Shown one piece after another: positions 14,889-17,426 of a stretch of 17,426 nt of DNA. Origin of the DNA: JANYCG01 sp031428695 (GTDB taxonomy: Bacteria > Pseudomonadota > Gammaproteobacteria > Burkholderiales > Burkholderiaceae_C); contig JANOYE010000135.1 of assembly GCA_031428695.1 (NCBI GenBank), positions 1 to 17,426 on the forward strand. The letters are read 5' to 3'. A program made the position numbers and the translations under genes. Position 1 is the stretch's first letter. The number at the start of each line of letters is the position of its first letter. Under the pieces are notes generated by a model that was given only the letters and a program-made list of their open reading frames with translations, did no database searches and was not told where the DNA came from.

Positions 14889-15326
14889 GTGATTGCGGTT
14901 GACACCAATGTGTTGATTTATGCCCATCGCGCGGAAAGCCCGTGGCATGGGCAGGCGCGCGGCGCGCTCAAAGCGCTGGCAGAAGGAGGTTTGCCATGGG
15001 GAATCCCGTCGCCCTGCCTGGTTGAATTCCTGGCCGTTGTCACTGGATTTCGCGGGGCTATCCAGGCCACTCCGTTGGCAGGCGCTATTGGACAAGCAAC
15101 TGAATGGCTGCGCGCTCCTCACGCCAGCCTGCTCCACTCGGGGGACAGCCACGCTCAGGTGTTGTTTGATCTGGCAAAGGCCGCCAACCTCAAGGGCGGG
15201 CAGTTTCACGATGCGCGCATCGCCGCGATTTGCATCGAAAACGGCGTGAACGAGCTGTGGACGGCAGATCGGGATTTTTCACGGTTCCCGCAACTCAAGA
15301 CACGCAATCCGCTGGTGGCGGTTTGA
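14889..15326 (+). CDS. vapC: VapC-type PIN-domain ribonuclease toxin
   Basis: A 145-residue PIN-domain toxin starting at GTG 14889, supported by GAGGA at 14875-14879 nine nt upstream and by the expected N-terminus M-I-A-V-D-T-N-V-L-I. A TTG at 14883 is possible but too close to the ribosome binding site. The four acidic residues of the catalytic site are all present: Asp5, Glu46 (CLVEFLA), Asp108 (QFHDARIAA) and Asp127 or Asp129 (WTADRDF). VapC proteins cut specific RNAs, often tRNA or rRNA; the target here is unknown. It is coupled to vapB by a 2-nt gap. The S10 operon promoter begins only 36 nt after its stop, so read-through between the two is possible. Confidence 0.9.
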   Translation: MIAVDTNVLIYAHRAESPWHGQARGALKALAEGGLPWGIPSPCLVEFLAVVTGFRGAIQATPLAGAIGQATEWLRAPHASLLHSGDSHAQVLFDLAKAANLKGGQFHDARIAAICIENGVNELWTADRDFSRFPQLKTRNPLVAV

Positions 15327-15361
15327 TTCCGGGCGTTTGACTTCGGGTAGTCAGCTTCAAT

Positions 15362-15390
15362 TTGCCAGCAGCTTGAATCCGGGTTATACT
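15362..15390 (+). promoter_or_regulatory. Sigma70-type promoter of the rplC operon
   Basis: TTGCCA (15362-15367) and TATACT (15385-15390) are separated by exactly 17 bp. This is close to consensus and suits a strongly expressed ribosomal protein operon. Transcription would start near 15397 and leave a leader of about 120 nt. Confidence 0.75.
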
Positions 15391-15396
15391 CGCGGG

Positions 15397-15517
15397 CTCA
15401 GCCCAAATAGGGCCGGGGTTTATTAACTGTCTTTCACGCTAGCCTTGGGCGCATTTAGGTGCCAAAGGACGTGCTGACCAATTGAAGTCGGCGCGGTGGA
15501 AGTTACGAAAGAAAACA
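15397..15517 (+). promoter_or_regulatory. Leader of the rplC operon with hairpins
   Basis: The untranslated leader can form a short hairpin GCCC-AAATA-GGGC (15401-15413) near its 5' end and a larger one at 15444-15467 (CTTGGGCGC with GTGCCAAAG, loop ATTTAG, one bulge). In E. coli L4 autoregulates this operon through a structured leader in front of rpsJ. Whether this leader does the same cannot be told from sequence. It precedes rplC directly, without rpsJ. Confidence 0.4.
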
Positions 15518-16207
15518 ATGAGTCAAAGCAATCGATTGGGGTTGCTGGGACGCAAGGTTGGCATGATGCGCCTGTTTACCGATGAAGGGGATGCGATCCC
15601 TGTCACGGTGGTAGACGTATCCAACAACCGCGTGACCCAGGTCAAAACCCAGGAGAACGACGGCTATGTGGCCTTGCAGGTCACATTTGGCGCCCGCAAG
15701 GCGTCGCGCGTCACCAAGCCCGCCGCTGGCCACCTTGCGAAAGCAGGCGTTGAAGCTGGTGAAATCGTCCAGGAATTCCGTTTGAGCGCCGATAACGCTG
15801 ACGCCGCCAAATACGCCGCCGGTGCCGTTGTGCCCGCTGCTGACGTGTTTGCTGTCGGCCAAAAGGTGGACGTGCAAGGCACTTCCATCGGTAAAGGTTT
15901 TGCCGGCACCATCAAACGCCACAAAATGAGCTCGCAGCGCGCGTCGCACGGCAACAGCCGTTCGCACAACGTGCCCGGCTCGATCGGCATGGCGCAAGAC
16001 CCGGGACGTGTGTTCCCCGGCAAACGCATGACCGGCCATTTGGGCGATGTCACCAAAACCACGCAAAACCTCGACGTGATCCGCATTGACGAAACACGCG
16101 GCTTGTTGATGATCCGTGGCGCTGTGCCCGGCGCGCCAGGCGGTTTTGTCACGGTGCGCCACGCCATCAAGGCCAAGCCAGCCGTCGAAGCAAAGGGAGC
16201 GAAGTAA
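15518..16207 (+). CDS. rplC: 50S ribosomal protein L3
   Basis: This 229-residue protein is L3 of the large subunit, an early assembly protein near the peptidyl transferase centre. The N-terminus (LGLLGRKVGMMRLFTDEGDA then IPVTVVDVSNNRVTQVK) and the central loop (ASHGNSRSHNVPGSIGMAQD followed by PGRVFPGKRMTGHLG) are diagnostic. The glutamine in SIGMAQ aligns with Gln150 of E. coli L3, the residue methylated by PrmB. An insertion rich in Ala and Asp near residues 85-105 is typical of beta-proteobacterial L3. The ATG at 15518 gives the expected MSQSNRLG start; the Shine-Dalgarno is weak (GAAAG). Its TAA stop overlaps the rplD ATG by one base. Confidence 0.97.
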   Translation: MSQSNRLGLLGRKVGMMRLFTDEGDAIPVTVVDVSNNRVTQVKTQENDGYVALQVTFGARKASRVTKPAAGHLAKAGVEAGEIVQEFRLSADNADAAKYAAGAVVPAADVFAVGQKVDVQGTSIGKGFAGTIKRHKMSSQRASHGNSRSHNVPGSIGMAQDPGRVFPGKRMTGHLGDVTKTTQNLDVIRIDETRGLLMIRGAVPGAPGGFVTVRHAIKAKPAVEAKGAK

Positions 16208-16827
16208 TGCAACTTGAACTCCTGAATGACCAGGGCCAGGCGACGTCGAAATACGATGCGCCCGAGACCGTGTTTGGTCGCGAATACAACGAAGACCTGG
16301 TGCACCAGGTGGTGGTGGCGTTCCAGGCCAACGCGCGTCAGGGCACACGTGCCCAGAAAGACCGCGAACAGGTCAAGCACTCCACCAAGAAGCCGTTCAA
16401 GCAAAAGGGAACGGGCCGTGCCCGCGCCGGTATGACGTCTTCGCCCCTGTGGCGCGGCGGCGGTCGGATTTTCCCGAACATGCCGGACGAAAACTTCAGC
16501 CACAAGATCAACAAGAAGATGTACCGCGCCGGCATGGCTTCGATCTTCTCGCAGCTGGCGCGCGAAGGCCGCCTGGCGGTGGTTGACTCAATCAAGGTTG
16601 ACTCGCCCAAGACCAAGCCGCTGGCGGCCAAGTTCAAGGCGATGAACCTCAACTCCGTGCTGGTGATCGCCGACGAAGTTGACGAAAACCTCTACCTCGC
16701 CTCCCGCAACCTGGTGGGCGTGCTGGTGGTGGAGCCCCGTTACGCTGACCCAGTGTCGCTGGTGCATTACCGCAAGGTGCTGGTCACCAAGGCCGCGATG
16801 GACAAACTCAAGGAGATGTTCGCATGA
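16207..16827 (+). CDS. rplD: 50S ribosomal protein L4
   Basis: A 206-residue L4, which binds 23S rRNA, lines the peptide exit tunnel and in E. coli also represses its own operon. Conserved parts include VVAFQANARQGTRAQKDREQ (about 36-55), the tunnel loop with KPFKQKGTGRARAGMTSSPL and WRGGGRIFP (about 62-92), and the C-terminal LVHYRKVLVTKAAMDKLKEMF. The start codon overlaps the rplC stop by one base and the stop overlaps the rplW start by four (ATGA), so translation of the three genes is probably coupled. Confidence 0.97.
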   Translation: MQLELLNDQGQATSKYDAPETVFGREYNEDLVHQVVVAFQANARQGTRAQKDREQVKHSTKKPFKQKGTGRARAGMTSSPLWRGGGRIFPNMPDENFSHKINKKMYRAGMASIFSQLAREGRLAVVDSIKVDSPKTKPLAAKFKAMNLNSVLVIADEVDENLYLASRNLVGVLVVEPRYADPVSLVHYRKVLVTKAAMDKLKEMFA

Positions 16828-17150
16828 GCCACGCTGTACACCCAACCAAATTCGACGAAGGCCGCCTGATGCAGGTGCTCGTCGCTCCCGTGGTGTCTGA
16901 AAAGGCCACCATGATTGCCGAAAAGGGCAACACGGTGACCTTCAAGGTGCTGCAAGACGCGACCAAATATGAGATCAAGGCAGCAGTGCAATTGATGTTC
17001 AAGGTGGAAGTCAAAGGCATCTCGGTCGTCAACACCAAAGGCAAGGCCAAGCGTTTCGGCAAGTCCAATGGCCGCCGCGACAACGTTCGCAAGGCTTATG
17101 TGACGCTCAAACCGGGTCAAGAGCTCAACCTCGGCGGGGAGGCTGCCTGA
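16824..17150 (+). CDS. rplW: 50S ribosomal protein L23
   Basis: A 108-residue L23, located at the exit of the peptide tunnel, where trigger factor and SRP dock. The stretch LVAPVVSEKATMIAEKGNTV then TFKVLQDATKYEIKAAVQLMF (about 19-59) and the following KVEVKGISVVNTKGKAKRFG are characteristic. The ATG overlaps the rplD stop in an ATGA arrangement. The first 15 residues are slightly longer than in E. coli L23, as is common in beta-proteobacteria. Confidence 0.96.
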   Translation: MSHAVHPTKFDEGRLMQVLVAPVVSEKATMIAEKGNTVTFKVLQDATKYEIKAAVQLMFKVEVKGISVVNTKGKAKRFGKSNGRRDNVRKAYVTLKPGQELNLGGEAA

Positions 17151-17166
17151 AAGGGCGTAATACATC

Positions 17167-17426
17167 ATGGCTGTCATTAAAATGAAACCAACTTCACCAG
17201 GCCGTCGTGGCGTGGTGAAGATCTCGCGTGACCATCTGCACAAAGGTGAACCGTTTGCAGCGCTGTTGGAGCCCCAGTTCCAGCACGCAGGCCGCAACAA
17301 CAACGGCCACATCACGACGCGCCACAAGGGCGGCGGTCACAAGCACCACTACCGTGTGGTCGATTTCGTGCGCAACAAAGACGCCATTCCGGCGAAAGTG
17401 GAACGCATCGAGTACGACCCCAACCG
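17167..17426 (+). CDS. rplB: 50S ribosomal protein L2 (5' part, cut by window end)
   Basis: The first 86 complete codons of L2 are present: MAVIKMKPTSPGRRGVVKIS, then LEPQFQHAGRNNNGHITTRH and KGGGHKHHYRVVDFVRNKDA, ending in VERIEYDPN at the window edge. L2 is needed for subunit joining and peptidyl transfer. The frame is open to the last base, so the gene continues to the right. AAAGGG near 17150-17155 is the likely ribosome binding site, spaced rather far (about 11 nt) from the ATG. It is the fourth gene of the rplCDWB order of the S10 operon. Confidence 0.96.
   Translation, partial: MAVIKMKPTSPGRRGVVKISRDHLHKGEPFAALLEPQFQHAGRNNNGHITTRHKGGGHKHHYRVVDFVRNKDAIPAKVERIEYDPN

Noticed and set aside
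15503..16348. Minus-strand open frame opposite rplC and the start of rplD
   Set aside because: Antisense of highly conserved ribosomal protein genes.

Overview
The window looks like a chromosomal segment of a betaproteobacterium, most likely of the family Comamonadaceae (order Burkholderiales; Rhodoferax/Polaromonas-like). I infer this from the sequences of ribosomal proteins L3, L4, L23 and L2 at the right end, the high-GC codon use of the metabolic genes, and the style of the AT-rich intergenic repeats. No genus can be fixed by reading alone.

Layout. 21-1301 (+): an MFS transporter whose start lies at the window edge. 1444-4029 (-): a RidA-family protein followed by an acyl-CoA synthetase, 48 nt apart and probably one operon. 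4225-6601 (+): periplasmic CpdB (2',3'-cyclic-nucleotide phosphodiesterase/3'-nucleotidase) and a small exported protein of unknown function. 6602-7283: gene-free and rich in repeats. 7284-8021 (-): a Phd/YefM antitoxin with a PIN-family toxin. 8177-9593 (+): a glutathione S-transferase and a short-chain dehydrogenase, 34 nt apart. 9760-10788 (+): an exported catalase-like heme protein that appears to lack the distal histidine. 10945-11823 (+): tryptophan 2,3-dioxygenase (KynA). 11824-12155: gene-free, with a second copy of an AT-rich repeat. 12156-13457 (-): an AT-rich, foreign-looking gene that joins a helix-turn-helix domain to a RhuM-family protein. 13458-13907: gene-free, with a strongly palindromic repeat. 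13908-14430 (-) and 14596-15326 (+): two divergent toxin-antitoxin pairs (RelBE/StbDE-like and VapBC) that share a short intergenic region full of repeat boxes. 15362 to the end (+): a strong sigma70-type promoter, a leader, then rplC-rplD-rplW-rplB. This is the S10 operon without rpsJ in front.

How it fits together. The left and centre hold ordinary catabolic and periplasmic functions. From about 6600 to 15330 this backbone is interrupted by accessory material: three type II toxin-antitoxin modules, the HTH-RhuM gene, and two dispersed repeat families. One family (copies at 6778-6829 inverted, 7104-7219 and 13602-13708) is GC-rich and can form long hairpins. The two full-length copies lie just past the 3' ends of minus-strand toxin genes. 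The other (6645-6758 and 11885-11998) is AT-rich and lies past the ends of plus-strand genes. The accessory block ends directly at the S10 operon promoter.

Most notable points: the repeat families, the HTH-RhuM fusion with a palindrome over its likely promoter, the divergent toxin-antitoxin pairs with shared operator-like boxes, the catalase homologue with glycine in place of the distal histidine, and a PIN toxin with glycine at a position that is usually aspartate. I found no CRISPR array, rRNA, tRNA, transposase or integrase gene.
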